From the NCBI GenBank assembly GCA_003184365.1, contig NKYR01000075.1, positions 62,398-126,397 of the forward strand: DNA of 64,000 nt. Direction: 5' to 3'. Below are positions 23,614-35,274 of this stretch, one piece after another. The first letter of the stretch is position 1. Each line of letters opens with the position of its first letter. Source of the stretch: Evernia prunastri (lineage: Eukaryota; Ascomycota; Lecanoromycetes; Lecanorales; Parmeliaceae). The position numbers and the translations under genes are program-made. The notes beneath the pieces were generated by a model. That model saw only the letters and a program-made list of their open reading frames with translations, searched no databases and was not told the origin of the DNA.

Positions 23614-24750
23614 CTATAAATCAAAATGCCGACCGAGGATAGCCACATCCGCGCAAAACTCCTGCTCCAACCCGTCCGGATCCGCCCCGTCCACCACGGC
23701 CATGCCGCGTCTTCGCTCCTCGTCAATCATGTCGAACGTCCACGCGCTATTCTGCAGGTCTTTTGCCGTCTGCGACCGCATGCACTGCTCTGCGTCTCCA
23801 ATGGCGGATTGCTGTAAGGTGGCGACCGGCGCGAACGGATACTGGCGCTCAGCGTCGAGGCTATCTTGCTGTGGCGCTGGTTTCGACGCGAGGTCAGGAG
23901 TCGCCAGGGGTAAGATGGTCCCCGGGATCATTTCGAGGGGGGGCAGTAACCCTGAGTTCCGCAGCATGACTTCGGGCGCAATGGTCCGCCGGCCCGATTT
24001 GAACACGCACTTGCTGACCGCGGTGGCGCAGACGATGCCGGTGCCATCTTTGCACTTCGGGTCCTTGCGGACGAAATGCGTGATGGTGTAGAGCCACTTG
24101 GCGTCCCAGGACAGGACCCGGGTCCACATCTCGTAGCGCTGATAGGGTTTGATCTCGCGCTTGAACGTGCACGTGACGCCGCCGAGCTTGATGGTGAAGC
24201 TTTCCTTCCGCACGCCGAGGAGGCCGTTCCCGTGCTCGTGGCGCGCGGAGTCGATGCCGGTTGAGAAGAGGGTGCAGAGGAGGTGGGTCCGCGCGATGTC
24301 GAGGTCGGAATAGTAGGTGCTGTTGGATTCTGTTGCGGCTTCGGGTTAGCGGTTGTTTGGTTGGGACGGGAGGAAAGAAATGATTATCGCATGTGTGGAG
24401 ATGGGGGGCCCGGCTTACTGTGCCAGTTGAAGTCCATCTCGCTGAGAGAACAATGTGAGGACGTGACTAAGGGTTGAAAGATGGAGCCTGGAGTTGGGCC
24501 ATGCTTCGCGCGTTGACATGGTAGGACGAATCGTAGTGCATTGAGTAAGCGAAGCTGCAAGAGAGCAAGGACGTCAGTATTGAGATGTGGAGCAAGATAT
24601 CTAGAATAGGAGACTAACATGCCAGACGAAAGGAAACGTTTTGATATCGGTGACGATCAAAGCGAAAATTGTAATCTTCCACGGCAAGGACAGGTGTAGG
24701 AGATCCAAGAGGAAAATTGTAATCAGCGAAGGAAGGTGTTGATGACCCAT
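23614..24750 (-). CDS. THEM6-like hotdog-fold (thioesterase-like) protein
   Basis: A member of the 4HBT_2/THEM6 group, often labelled thioesterase-like in fungi; the biochemical role is uncertain. Exons 24750-24619, 24554-24419 and 24329-23614 join to 327 aa. Exon 1 carries an N-terminal membrane helix (LITIFLLDLLHLSL) and the motif FPFVWHV. Exon 2 contains the hotdog start SEMDFNWH, and across the next splice it reads KSNSTYYSDLDIARTHLL, the most conserved part of this family. The central strand region FKREIKPYQRYEMWTRVLSWD and THFVRK follows. The last third is lower in complexity, with a Pro-rich stretch. Splice sites are GTTAGT/GCAG and GTAAGC/ACAG. The DFNWH position corresponds to the catalytic Asp region of 4HBT enzymes. 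The length fits fungal homologues. Confidence 0.82.
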
Positions 24751-26682
24751 GACTGAGACGAGGTGAAGCAGACTGTGTGCTCTGGCCTTGTCAAGAAAGG
24801 GTAGGGACTGCTTGGGGAGATGAGAAGTGATAAATACGGTACATCTTCTATCTGAGCATGGTGAGAGCCCGCGACAGCGTCGAAGCGTCGGCGGGACGAT
24901 GGGGGACCAGACCACGGGCTATTGTGCCAATGGTTGGTAGACAATTTACAAATGCAACAAGCAAAGTTCTATTCGTGGAACGGTAAGGACAGCGCTGCCT
25001 GGGCGAGGCTGAGGAATCGAGCAAGGGAGTCGGTTGGCGTTGGCTGTGTGAGGGTCTAGAAGGGATCTGGCCTTTTCTAGAAGGTTATAGTTAGATGAAT
25101 AACATGTGGCCAGGATAAGGTACTCCTAGGGAGGGACTACTCAACGACCATGAGGATTCGCTTCGTGGCATGTTGACTGTTGAGGCATGGGAAGTTACTA
25201 TTAACTTTGATCTCGGTTGGCCATTCAGATTACCATCTACATACTAACCTTTTATGTATCTTACCTCGCTTATCTTAGTCTGTTGTCGGTCAAAGCGCTG
25301 ACTGTATTAGGTAAGACGGGCTAGCTCAATTGGGGGAATTGCCCGACCGGGCAATTTTCGGGCTTTAGACCCCGGCTGGTGAACCTTGTATAAGATACAA
25401 CAATACAGTAAACTTAAGCTTCTATCTTTTAGCGCTTCATGTTTCAAAGTAAGAAAATTCGTCAAAGCGAACCCTAGACTTTTGAACAGTTCCACGTTAG
25501 AAGTTAAAAGGTCTGATCGCAACGACCATATTTTGGTCCACCAGTAAGCATTGTTACGTGCCGCTGGCATTGATTACACCAACTACCCTGACCGAGAGTA
25601 TCTTTGTTGGTAAGTACTTGGTACTGCAGTTACTGCTGTGAGACTGAATCACTAGATTTGGTATTCCTAATGATGTCTAAGGAAGAAGGATTCTATGTAC
25701 AGGAAAGGCCTTCATATATCAATGTACTAGGCCGAAAGAGTGTTAGTGGAAGCGAGTGTTGAGTCGTTCCAACAATCTTGTTTCACGTATTATTTTTTCA
25801 AGAGAGTACCTAGGAAAACCCTTTGGACGCAATTTATTCATGAAACTATGCATGTCTCCCCATCTGATCCTTGGAGTCGACCCAACATTTGTTACTCGAA
25901 AGGCTGGTCATCTCCGTTAGGCCCGTTGGGTGAGTATTATTTTGAAATACTACCTGTAAGGCACCCCTTTACGCTATGTATCTCCAATTCGATGCTCTCA
26001 AGAGGCTTGGCTGACCACAAGAAGTCTAGATGTTCATCACATTGACAAAGACGGGCTATTTCGGATCACGGCATTCGTTCCGTACAAGTCGTTCCGATGC
26101 CATTCCTAGGCTAGATGCCGCTACAGCGTCCTTCGTCTAGGGATACAGATAGGTTCGCCTGACACAGTGATCAGCACTAGCGGTAAGACTTTTGTAATTT
26201 ACTATTTACCCATCATAGTGTTGCTTTCAAGACTGACGGTCATAGAGTAAAACAACGTCCGTGCCTTGAGAACATCTATCTGAAGTACTGAGCCCCTTTC
26301 ATCTTTTCATGTTTGAGTGTGGGCATGCTAATTGGCTCCTATTAAAGTTTCCGCTGCTTCGTGGCTGAGGTTTATCCATATTAACGGGTTGCTTCCCAAT
26401 GCGGCCAAACCCTCATTCAGCTCCGCTTTGTACTATGCGTACGTTGCCTTGGAAAGTTCTAGACGTAAACAAAATACCTCTTTACAAGCCATTTAGTTGG
26501 TGTGAGCAGATCGAATGTCTAATTTCAGCCTCCACGTAGGTAGCAAAGATCGCGGCCTAACCACACATAGCTGATCGGAGACTGTCAAAAGCAAGCAGAT
26601 ACCCTCTGTTCGTTAATCAACGCTTTCTCATCGTTGAAGTTGCAACGTAGGCGGAGACTAAGCTTCGCAGACCTTCATCAGC
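24751..26682. other. long gene-free stretch with a short hairpin
   Basis: No gene is recognised in about 1.9 kb. The 8-bp inverted repeat AATTGCCC / GGGCAATT lies at 25337-25356 with a 4-nt spacer. It is adjacent to a segment (TAGCTCAATTGG) that resembles a tRNA D-arm, but no tRNA can be folded. The remainder is AT-rich with scattered short frames. Confidence 0.45.
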
Positions 26683-28320
26683 ATGGCCTACAAATTGAGA
26701 TTCTCGTATCTACTATTCCTCACCTTGTTGATTGCCTTCCTCGTCACCACTCTCTCATCTCTCACGCTCCTCACTGCTTGGCTATACACATTCTCTGTAC
26801 TTATCCCATCTTATTACATCATTTACGAGTCTTGGGTTTACCCTTTCTACATCTGCCCGCTTCGCTTCGTGCCCACCGTCCCTGGAAACCCGCTATGGGG
26901 TCAACTCTTTGTGCTCATGAAAGAAGAGTTTGGTGTCCCTCAGAGGCGTTGGCACAAGCAGCATGGCCCTATAATACGATACTTCTTCGTGTTCGGCGTC
27001 ACTCGTATCTCAATCACCGATGATGAAGCGCTGAAACAGGTCACGGTCAGGAATTCGTATGTATGGCGGAAGCCAGCGCGCTATAGGACCATTGCCTTCC
27101 CTATACTAGGAGAGGGACTCTTGCTAGCCGAAGGCGATGCCCATGTTCAACAGCGCAAAGCGCTTGCGCCAGCGTTCTCAACCTCATCAATCAAAGCGCT
27201 CTCGCCAATCTTTTGGCGCAAAGCACTGTTGCTTTCCATCCTATGGGAAGCCGAGCTGAGGAACGAAAATCTCCAAACGAAGTCCATCGAAGTTCTTGAC
27301 TGGTTGGGTCGAGCAACCCTCGATATCATTGGAGAAGCCGGATTTGGAGCCAAATTCGACACCCTGAACCATCCTAAGGCTCCCCTAAGAGACGCGTACA
27401 ACCGATTCTTCACGTATGACAAGTGGGGCAGGCTGTTCCATGGACTCCAATATGTCAGCTTAGCCCAGTACGTGCCAATGCAAATGCAAAGAAATCGCGA
27501 CATTTCGGCGGCCCGCAACACATTTCTCAGCACTGCGACCGAAATAATCCTTGACAAGCAAGCTAAAAAGCTTTCCCAAACTCTCGCCCGGGAGAAGGAC
27601 GTCATTGCAATGATCGTGCGTGACAATTCCGCGGCAAATGGCAAGTTTGATGTTACAATGACATTCGAGACAATGAGGGACCAGGTGACGACTTTCCTCG
27701 CCGCTGGCCACGATACCACCGCGTCTGCGGTTGGTTGGACTCTGCATCTACTCTCCAAGCATCCTAGCACGCAAGAAAAGCTACGGGGGGAAATCAAAGA
27801 ATACATGCCCTTCCTCTTCTCACCTGACCGTGAGCACGGCGAAGACGAATCGCTGCTTGCAAAAATCGACGAGGACCGCCTGCCCTACCTCAACAACGTC
27901 TGTCGCGAGAGTCTGCGGTACATCCCACCTGCTCCGTTCACCATTCGGGAAAATACCGCTGAGGACCAGCTCTGTGGTTATCGTATCCCTGTCGGAACGA
28001 CGCTCTTCATCAACGCCAATACCATCCACCGGGTCCCAGAGTACTGGGGAGACCGGGCTGATGAGTTCGACCCGGATAGATGGGACCATTTGCCGGCGGC
28101 GATGCCAAAGAATGCGTACCTGGCGTTCCTTCACGGCCCCAGAGGATGTATCGGTCAGAAGTTTGCGGAGACGGAGATGAAGACGCTGCTGTGTTGCCTT
28201 TTGAGCAAGTATAGGTTCGAGATCGATGAATCTGTGCCTGATCCCGAGGAATCGAAGCAGTGGAGGATCGTTCTGAGGCCTAGGGATGGCATTACTTTGA
28301 AGGTCACGCCACTGGTGTGA
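26683..28320 (+). CDS. cytochrome P450, CYP4-clan-like, intronless
   Basis: A haem-thiolate monooxygenase of 545 aa in one uninterrupted exon. Two hydrophobic stretches occupy residues 8-48 and are followed by PTVPGNPLWG. The I-helix is AGHDTTAS at 341-348, ExxR is ESLR at 409-412, and the haem loop FLHGPRGCIG has its Cys ligand near 489. Helix-L residues QKFAETEMK follow. The arrangement (long N-terminal anchor, AGHDTT, ETE after the haem loop) resembles CYP4-clan fatty-acid or alkane hydroxylases found in fungi and animals (family knowledge); the substrate is unknown. It lacks introns, whereas the P450 at 2326-4080 has three. Flanks are long and gene-free on both sides, so it is not in an obvious cluster. 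The start is the ATG preceding the anchor; no in-frame upstream extension is needed. Confidence 0.9.
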   Translation: MAYKLRFSYLLFLTLLIAFLVTTLSSLTLLTAWLYTFSVLIPSYYIIYESWVYPFYICPLRFVPTVPGNPLWGQLFVLMKEEFGVPQRRWHKQHGPIIRYFFVFGVTRISITDDEALKQVTVRNSYVWRKPARYRTIAFPILGEGLLLAEGDAHVQQRKALAPAFSTSSIKALSPIFWRKALLLSILWEAELRNENLQTKSIEVLDWLGRATLDIIGEAGFGAKFDTLNHPKAPLRDAYNRFFTYDKWGRLFHGLQYVSLAQYVPMQMQRNRDISAARNTFLSTATEIILDKQAKKLSQTLAREKDVIAMIVRDNSAANGKFDVTMTFETMRDQVTTFLAAGHDTTASAVGWTLHLLSKHPSTQEKLRGEIKEYMPFLFSPDREHGEDESLLAKIDEDRLPYLNNVCRESLRYIPPAPFTIRENTAEDQLCGYRIPVGTTLFINANTIHRVPEYWGDRADEFDPDRWDHLPAAMPKNAYLAFLHGPRGCIGQKFAETEMKTLLCCLLSKYRFEIDESVPDPEESKQWRIVLRPRDGITLKVTPLV

Positions 28321-30787
28321 GAGGCTTTTGGCATGACTCACTCATGAATGGGCTTCCTTTGTCGAAAAAATTGAGGGGTTCGTCTTGGACGTTGTTGCGA
28401 TTCCTTGGTTCGCGCACTTGACGTTTGTATCGGGCTCTAGTATAGGTTGCCCCTTTCATCAATCAAACAGTATGTGTTACAAATGTCTTATAGAGAGAGA
28501 GAATATGTACCGCAATTAGTCACGACGTCCCTTCTGAAAAAGAAGCCTTGAACACAAGTACTCGTTCATTTCCACTCTCAACACCGATCACAATAATCAG
28601 CAAACTTAAATTGACTTCAGCTGCACATCTAAGGAGACTCATTCCATCACTCTATGACCCGAGACAGCTTCTTTGAAATGTCAATGTGCGCATCCTTCAC
28701 AGATTCCCTCCGTGCTCCTCGCCATGCCGGTAGATGACGCAAATTTCACTGACGCAACTTCTCCACTACTCTCACCTTCGTCTATCTCTATAGACGATGA
28801 ATGCGGAGACTATTCCTTGCGATTATTTTGCGATTTCGATGCTTTCAGGTCTCACTGCGGCTAAATGGACAGAGCACCCAGCGGCTCGGTGTGAGCTTTG
28901 CTTTTGGGTGGTGGTGTAGCTCTTACAATTGATCTGAGGAAGGTGGTTCGTCAATGACTGATGTCGATACGAACAAAGTCTTTCATTCCACCCTATTTCG
29001 TTCTTGATGCATCATGTTTTCGACCGTTACTGGCGCTTTGAAACTGCTTCGCCCCATTGCAAGAGGGAAATAGTCGCAAAAGACATCATACACTTTTATC
29101 GGGCTCTTGAGTATACACTGATCCATAACCTCTCAAGAAAATTCACAACGTTCGCCTTCTCTCCCTATCTTTGATCCCATCCGTCGCCACTTTCCCTGCA
29201 CCTGGTAAAAAATGGCCCACTGTAGACATTCAACGTTGCCAATCCTCCACGCAACCACCAAGTCTCGATAGTTCCGCCACCTCAACCCAGCCCTCATCGC
29301 TCTGTCCACCCTCAATTGCGTCCTCTTCAGCAGACAACGCCACCTTGAAGGACGTTTGACTATTAACCCCTAACTCCAGCACAGCGCTTACCGCCGCAAA
29401 GACCGATCGCGACGAGCGCCGCTTCGGTAACGCTCCGACCGCGACTTGCGAGTACGGAATGGCTCAGATAATGTAGGGTAGAAGAACGGTGATGGCGGAT
29501 TCGTTACGGAGTGGCGGATCGAGCGGGGAGGGGGGCTGGGACGTTCATCTGCTCAAAAGATAGTTTTGCTGTAAGTGGGTTTATGGCGTTAAACCTATAT
29601 ATCTACTGCCATTTACTCTGACTCCTTTCCATTTTGGCAGGATGGGGGACTAATACCTGGTTCACAGCGAATGGACAATGCATCATCGGCCTCACGTAGA
29701 CTTCCACACCGCCTTATGTGAGGAACAACGATCGTGTTGCGGCCGGGAGTAGAGTCTAGCAAGGATGTGTGGAAAAGGATGCACCTCGCTGTACATACAA
29801 ATTGTGATACTATCTAGTATGGGTAAGGAACTGCCCCCAACGCTCATTTGTTGCATTAGCCGCTCGGCAGCAGCGTGCACCCAGTGTTTCCATGACGAAT
29901 CTTTATTGGGATTGTTTTGCGATCAATCAGCGGTGAGTCCACCGTAAATGCGGGGGGAAATGCAGCCCACGATATGGATGCGTCAACGTCAATCCGACAA
30001 GAGCAAAGCCGAATACTGTTTACAAATTCTGGCCAGGCGATAAGAGCAATTTCCGCTTCACCCTGACATCTCACCGCCCACCCTCCATCCGATGCGTTGG
30101 TAACAGCTTACCAGCATCCCGCCCAGTATTGACATCCTGCCAAACAATCCTGAATACCAATGAAAGCCTTTTCAAGACGAACAAGATTCGGATTGCGCTG
30201 GGATCACAGATGTAGATGAACACATTTCGCAGGTGCTCACTGAGCGTAACTGAGGTTTGCTAATTCGGCTCCCATCGATACCTGTTCGAAGTGACTTGTC
30301 AATGTGCCATTACGAATCATACAGTTGCACTATCCGATGCGGCTTCATGGTACAATTTGTGGCGAGTGGCTGTTGCTTTGGATGGCATGTGTGCGCGGGC
30401 GCGGAGGATGGGTAAATCCTGTGTTCTAGGTGAGTTTCGGCAGATTCGGTTCAATGATTGTCGCTCTCCTTTTGGACTATAGATGAGTAAAGAATTGCCG
30501 ATAGTTTTAGAGACGAGTCGGAAGCTAGTTACGACGATAAGAAGAATTCAAAAATCGGAGTTGAGATGGCTCAAAGTGGAGAATGACAAGCGGAATGTTC
30601 GAGCCTGGGACTGTGCTTATCGGACAGTGTAATCGGGAAAAGCATCTATATTGTACGCATTGACTGTCTGCTTTACTTAGTGCTTCAAAAGTTCTGGCCA
30701 ACTTCACTGGTAACAGACTCAGTGACCACCAAGCGCCACATATTACCTCAACCACCCGTGCGCCCAATACCAACCAAGTAGCTCAAT
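28321..30787. other. long gene-free stretch
   Basis: About 2.5 kb with only short, unrelated frames. I found no splice-linked coding segments, repeats or RNA genes. Confidence 0.45.
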
Positions 30788-31451
30788 CTACTGCTCCCCT
30801 TGCGGACTACACCCAAACGCACACTGGAAATACGTCACGAGACCCTCATCCCCCGCCCCCGCAAACCTACACCCCTGGCTCCCCGTGCTCGTCTTGGGAT
30901 CGAACCACATCGCAATGGCCGGCATGCCCCACGCCTCCCAGCTGAGCACTACCTTCGCCGGCTCGCTCCCGTACTCCGGCGGTATCGTCCCGAAACTCAT
31001 CGTCCCGCCCCCGACGGGGAAATCCGCCGTCGCCCCGATCTTCGTCGCGGTCAGGCCGCCGATGGCCGCGTCCGAGGCGTCCCGCGCCCAGGCTTCGTAC
31101 GTGCCCGGGTCGCCGTAGCCGGACTGCACGACGTAGAGCGTGCATTGGCTTGTGTAGTCGAAGGCGGTGCTGGTGCCCGGGATGGTGCCGGTGGGTTTGG
31201 TCCAGCCGTTGGTGGCGTTGATGATGGTGCCGTTGGCGAGGACGCCGTCGGTTTCGGCTGGGAGGGGGGATCTAGGGGGGTTGTTAGATTATTGAAGGGG
31301 TTTGGAAGACCAGGGAGGGGATGGAGAGAGGGGGGCCTCACGGGGATGAAGGTAGGCTGCGTTTACTGCGGTGGTCATCGTATGTGTGAGAGGGATACGC
31401 GGAGACGCTTGATAAGGCCATGGTGGCGGCGATAAAAATGATAGCTTTCAT
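30788..31451 (-). CDS. small secreted protein, 197 aa, two exons
   Basis: The signal peptide MKAIIFIAATMALSSVSA is clear. A short propeptide with a Lys-Arg site (RSKRS) follows, suggesting Kex2-type processing (inference). Exon 1 is 31451-31342 and exon 2 is 31271-30788. The donor is GTGAGG, the branch CTAAC and the acceptor CTAG, and the joined frame is intact. The mature part carries Cys in SQCTLYVV, SQGCRFAG and YFQCAFGC, and otherwise Gly-, Thr- and Trp-rich sequence (VVLSWEAWGMPAIAMWF). No family is recognised. Codon third positions are strongly G/C-biased, as in the secreted-protein gene at 14515. Size, secretion signal and Cys content would fit a secreted effector or cell-wall-associated protein, but nothing in the sequence proves it. 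Confidence 0.7.
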
Positions 31452-33568
31452 GGTGATGGCTGGTTCTGGGTTATGATTTAGAGCTGCAATATTGGGTTTT
31501 GGTAGAAGAGGTATGACAGATTGAATTTACCAGACAGAAGCTGCGAAGTTGATGTCTCTTAAGCACCGAGAAGGTTATGGCTTTGTCCGTCTACCTGCTT
31601 GTCTTGTCCATAAAGAAGCTGAAAGGGTCCATTTTGCTTCAGGTTTCCGTTCGTTATTCCAATATTAGAGATTTAATGCCTCTTTGTCCGGAGAGACTGA
31701 CAAGCAACAAAGGGCGACGAATCCGCTTTATTGGGACAGAGATCATATTTTTCAAGACTGGAAAGTGTCTTGAGCGCCAGTGAGTTCCTTGTTGTTGTTG
31801 CTCGAAAACAGAATTACCCGAATAAGTCAAGTTCCGTGGGATCGCCGAAGCCGTTACTGCATCGCCTTAAGGCAAGGACAAAGAAGAGACACAAGCAAAG
31901 AGTAGTAAGAAACTGGGGGGTAATCCGTTATACAAGCAGTGATCGACTTGATGTGATGCACTTTCGGCAAGGATTTCAGAAGTAGCATCACGATGAGCGA
32001 GTTCGAGATTAGAAACGTAGGGAGTTTTTGCCCCTATGTCGAATCCAAAGAGCCTAAAAGGCTCCGCACCGTTGGAGCACTGCCGGAGCCTGTCTTTAAG
32101 TCCAAATTCAACCACCGGAAGTCGCGCGATGGTAACAAGACCGCTGACCATGCTACCAGAGCCAGCAGCATCACGCAGATAGCAGCGAAGAAGCCAAAGA
32201 TGGGAGGAATCCGAATAATCCGACCCTATGTCAAGCGAAACACTACCGGCATTTGAGAAAAAGAGCCTTGACGACGACTTACATAAAGCCAAGAATGAAT
32301 CACTCAGTCACTCAGCGTGCAGTTACTGGACGGCCATAGATGTACGCAACAGCTGGTGTATCGAGGCATGGATCATTTTCGTAACAAAGCTCGGCGAAAT
32401 CCAACAGTTTACCAACATCGCCGCAAACTGGATTAAGAGGCTCAACTGACCGTTTCTAGAAAGTCTGCCATGGTTGTCCACATGACAAGGATTGTATGTT
32501 TTTTGTGGACACATTTCAGGGTGATGCAAGATGTGATCGTCTGATAAAAGCGTTAAGTGTAGCTTGACTTGCCGAATCCTCGTAGTGTCTCGCGTGCGTC
32601 ATTAGTAAATATGGCGTGAGACGATCGACTATAGTTACGGTGCAAGAGAAAAACATGGACGTCAGGTGTAGTTGCATCGTTCCGTCAGCAGATTGGTCTG
32701 GATTTGCATTTTTGATCTAAGCTCGTAGTAGGGGAAGTATCGCACTCCCGACGATGACGTTCGCGGTTACCATTAGTATGGCTCGGTCCACATAGGAGAA
32801 ATGCACCAGTAGGTTAGGATTGCCGGAAATGGTGGCCCCTTTGACTGGATATCTAGTTGAAGTCAATTTTCGTTTCATTACAGGCTCGGTCTGTCAGCTC
32901 GACAGCGGCATACTCAGCTGACCGCAGGAGCAGTTGAAGACTTCCGTAAACTGGATGTCGGTCGGATTGATCATAAATATAATTGCGATCCATTGCTCCT
33001 ATCGCAGGCGGCTCTCGCCGTTCGTCAATACTGTGAGATTTCGTTCACGGCGAAATTCTATTTATTAGTATATTAACGCAATGTCCTTCCCTCAAAGATC
33101 TTCTTATACTTTCAAGTCGGTGTACGTAATCTGAGACTGGAAGATAAGACATCCCCCACGTCCTCACTGTTGATGTAAAGTAACAAGAGGGGGTTTGGGG
33201 TGGAGAATAGATTTAGGGTGTTGAAGGTGGATCATGTATGATATGCCCTTGTGATTGACCGGTCGCTAGCCTGGACAAACTGATTGCTCACATGGCTCTT
33301 CAACACCAAGGCTAGTCAGTACTGATACCATTGTCCATCACAGCCTGATGGGGACTAGAGGCTCTGTCGCCATTATTCGGTTGTTCTATAATGTTCTCGA
33401 GTCGCCATTTCGAGTATAGCTAGCTCCAGTCTAGGATTCGGGAGGCTGCGCTTGCGACAAAGTCTGGCCGACCGAGTGAATCCGCTATCCGCGCTTTTGG
33501 CAACATTGCGACTTTTTCGTTTTCGCAGCAATTCGGGGTTTGGACTAGATGAGCTTTATGCTTTTGCC
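31452..33568. other. gene-free stretch; doubtful membrane-segment remnant
   Basis: No complete gene is seen. On the minus strand at about 32100-32215 one frame encodes a plausible transmembrane stretch (core FGFFAAICVMLLALVAW), but I could not connect it to a start or to neighbouring exons. It may be a remnant. The interval from 32500 to 33560 has no coding character. Confidence 0.35.
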
Positions 33569-33578
33569 TATATATAAG
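33569..33578 (+). promoter_or_regulatory. TATA box for the PEP mutase/ICL-fold gene
   Basis: A perfect TATATATAAG lies 150 nt upstream of the ATG at 33728, a spacing that leaves a typical 5' leader of about 100 nt. Confidence 0.55.
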
Positions 33579-33727
33579 AGTCTTTCGACATCCGAAGCTT
33601 GCAGTCCCGTTTCCGTCATGCAGTCTGACCGAAGCGACGACCGTACGCCCGATCATTCTCGGCCATCTCAAACATACAGTTGCAGAGCAAAGATTTTTTC
33701 CAAGTAACCAGTATAAATGGTGAAACA

Positions 33728-35274
33728 ATGGCCACGCTTATGTCCGCTGCACCCGAACTCTCTGGCGACGGTGTGACTTCGCTACCTTTTCCAGGAGAAG
33801 CAGTATTAGAAACCAGAGCTTCTGCTGAGCATCAAGCACATCGTGAGGTCAACGAGGCTCCAAATGCAGACACAGCCCCCAAACAGCATACAGCCGCCTA
33901 CAGCAATATGAATAGCCAAGACCATGAAGCGTCGAGCTCTTCAGCACCGAAGATTAAAACAGCTGCCGCGTCGAACGTAGAGATGAACAGCTACACTGAG
34001 GCCCTAAATGGACCCAAAACACGGGATGATATACCACCACAGGAAACGAAGGCCCCTCGTGAGCCCGATCGTACCTTTGAAAATGCTAATGGCCACGTTA
34101 CTGCGGTCTCAGCTCATCTCAAAAGCAACGGCATCCCGACAGATGCTGTTCATGGAGGCAATTCTAGCACTTACCCCGTTGTTCTCACCAATAATGACCA
34201 TGCAGAACCCCCTGCTGTATCCATCAAAAGTGACTATTTTGAAGATATCTGGTCTCCAGCCACCAAATTGAAGCGCCGTCTAGCGGACACAAAAGAATTG
34301 ATTGTGTGTCCTGGCGTCTACGATGGATTTTCTGCCAGAATTGCACTGTCGGTGGGCTTCGACACCATGTACATGGTATGGCCTCGCTAAATCGTTGTTC
34401 GTTGATTGAGCCAGCAAAGGTTTTTCTGGGCTGACGGTCATTCAGACAGGTGCTGGAACCACTGCTTCGAGATTGGGCATGGCAGACTTAGGTGTAGCCA
34501 GCCGCACCGATATGAAAGAGCACGCGGACATGATAGCAAATTTAGATCCCAGCAAAATGCTCATAGCTGACATGGACACGGGTTACGGCGGTACGTTTCT
34601 CAGCTTCATCGCACTTTGATCTTTTCTCCCTCTGATCAGCGCATCTAGGCCCTATCACCATCACGACGACCGTGAACCAGTACATACGTGCCAACGTTGC
34701 GGGCTTTCACATTGAAGACCAGCTCCTTACAAAGCGTTGCGGCCATCTGGCGGGGAAAAAGGTAGTCTCTCAAGAAATTTACCTCTCACGCATCAAAGCT
34801 GCCAAAGCAGCAAAAGACAAAGCGCGCTCAGACATCGTCCTAATTGCAAGAACCGATGCTAATCAGCAACACGGGTACGATGAATGCCTCACCCGCTTAC
34901 GCGCTGCTCGAGATATAGGCGCCGACGTCGGTTTGCTGGAAGGTTTCAAAAGCAAAGAGGAAGCACGTCGGGCAGTACAAGACTTAGCGCCATGGCCGCT
35001 GCTGCTGAATGTTGTCGAGAATGGTCATAGTCCTTTGATCACTGTGAATGAAGCGAGAGACATGGGGTTTCGAATCATCATCTTCTCGTTCGGAGCACTG
35101 GTGCCGGCATACTTGGCGATCAAAAATGCATTCGAGCGGTTGAAGATCGAAGGAGTCACAGGCGTTCATGAGACGGAGATTAGTCCGAGGAGTATTTTCG
35201 ATGTTTGTGGCTTGGAGGAAGCGATGGAGATTGATGAGATTGCTGGAGGCGAAGACTTTAAGGGCGGCGTCTAG
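33728..35274 (+). CDS. isocitrate lyase / PEP mutase-fold enzyme with long disordered N terminus
   Basis: A member of the ICL/PEPM superfamily: Mg-dependent cleavage or formation of C-C or P-C bonds of 2-oxo/2-hydroxy acids. Members include oxaloacetate hydrolase, dimethylmalate lyase and phosphonomutase; which reaction this one runs cannot be decided. Exons 33728-34375, 34446-34590 and 34649-35274 join to 472 aa. Residues 1 to about 190 are low-complexity (Ala, Ser, Thr, Glu, Pro) and look disordered. The TIM-barrel follows: PGVYDGFSARIA, TGAGTTASRLGM, the metal-binding ADMDTGYGGP (257-266), HIEDQ and the lid KRCGHLAGK with the signature Cys at about 295. Next are LIARTDA and VGLLEGF. The C terminus has the usual helical swap-like tail. 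Both introns have good donors (GTATGG, GTACGT). No mitochondrial targeting signal is obvious. Confidence 0.87.

Noticed and set aside
25310..25390. tRNA-like D-arm sequence next to a GC hairpin
   Set aside because: No acceptor stem, anticodon arm or TTCRANYC T-loop could be matched around it.
2326..28320. Secondary-metabolite cluster (two P450s plus MFS exporter)
   Set aside because: No PKS, NRPS, terpene cyclase or pathway regulator is present. The genes are separated by many kilobases and by unrelated housekeeping-type genes such as ELO and THEM6-like.
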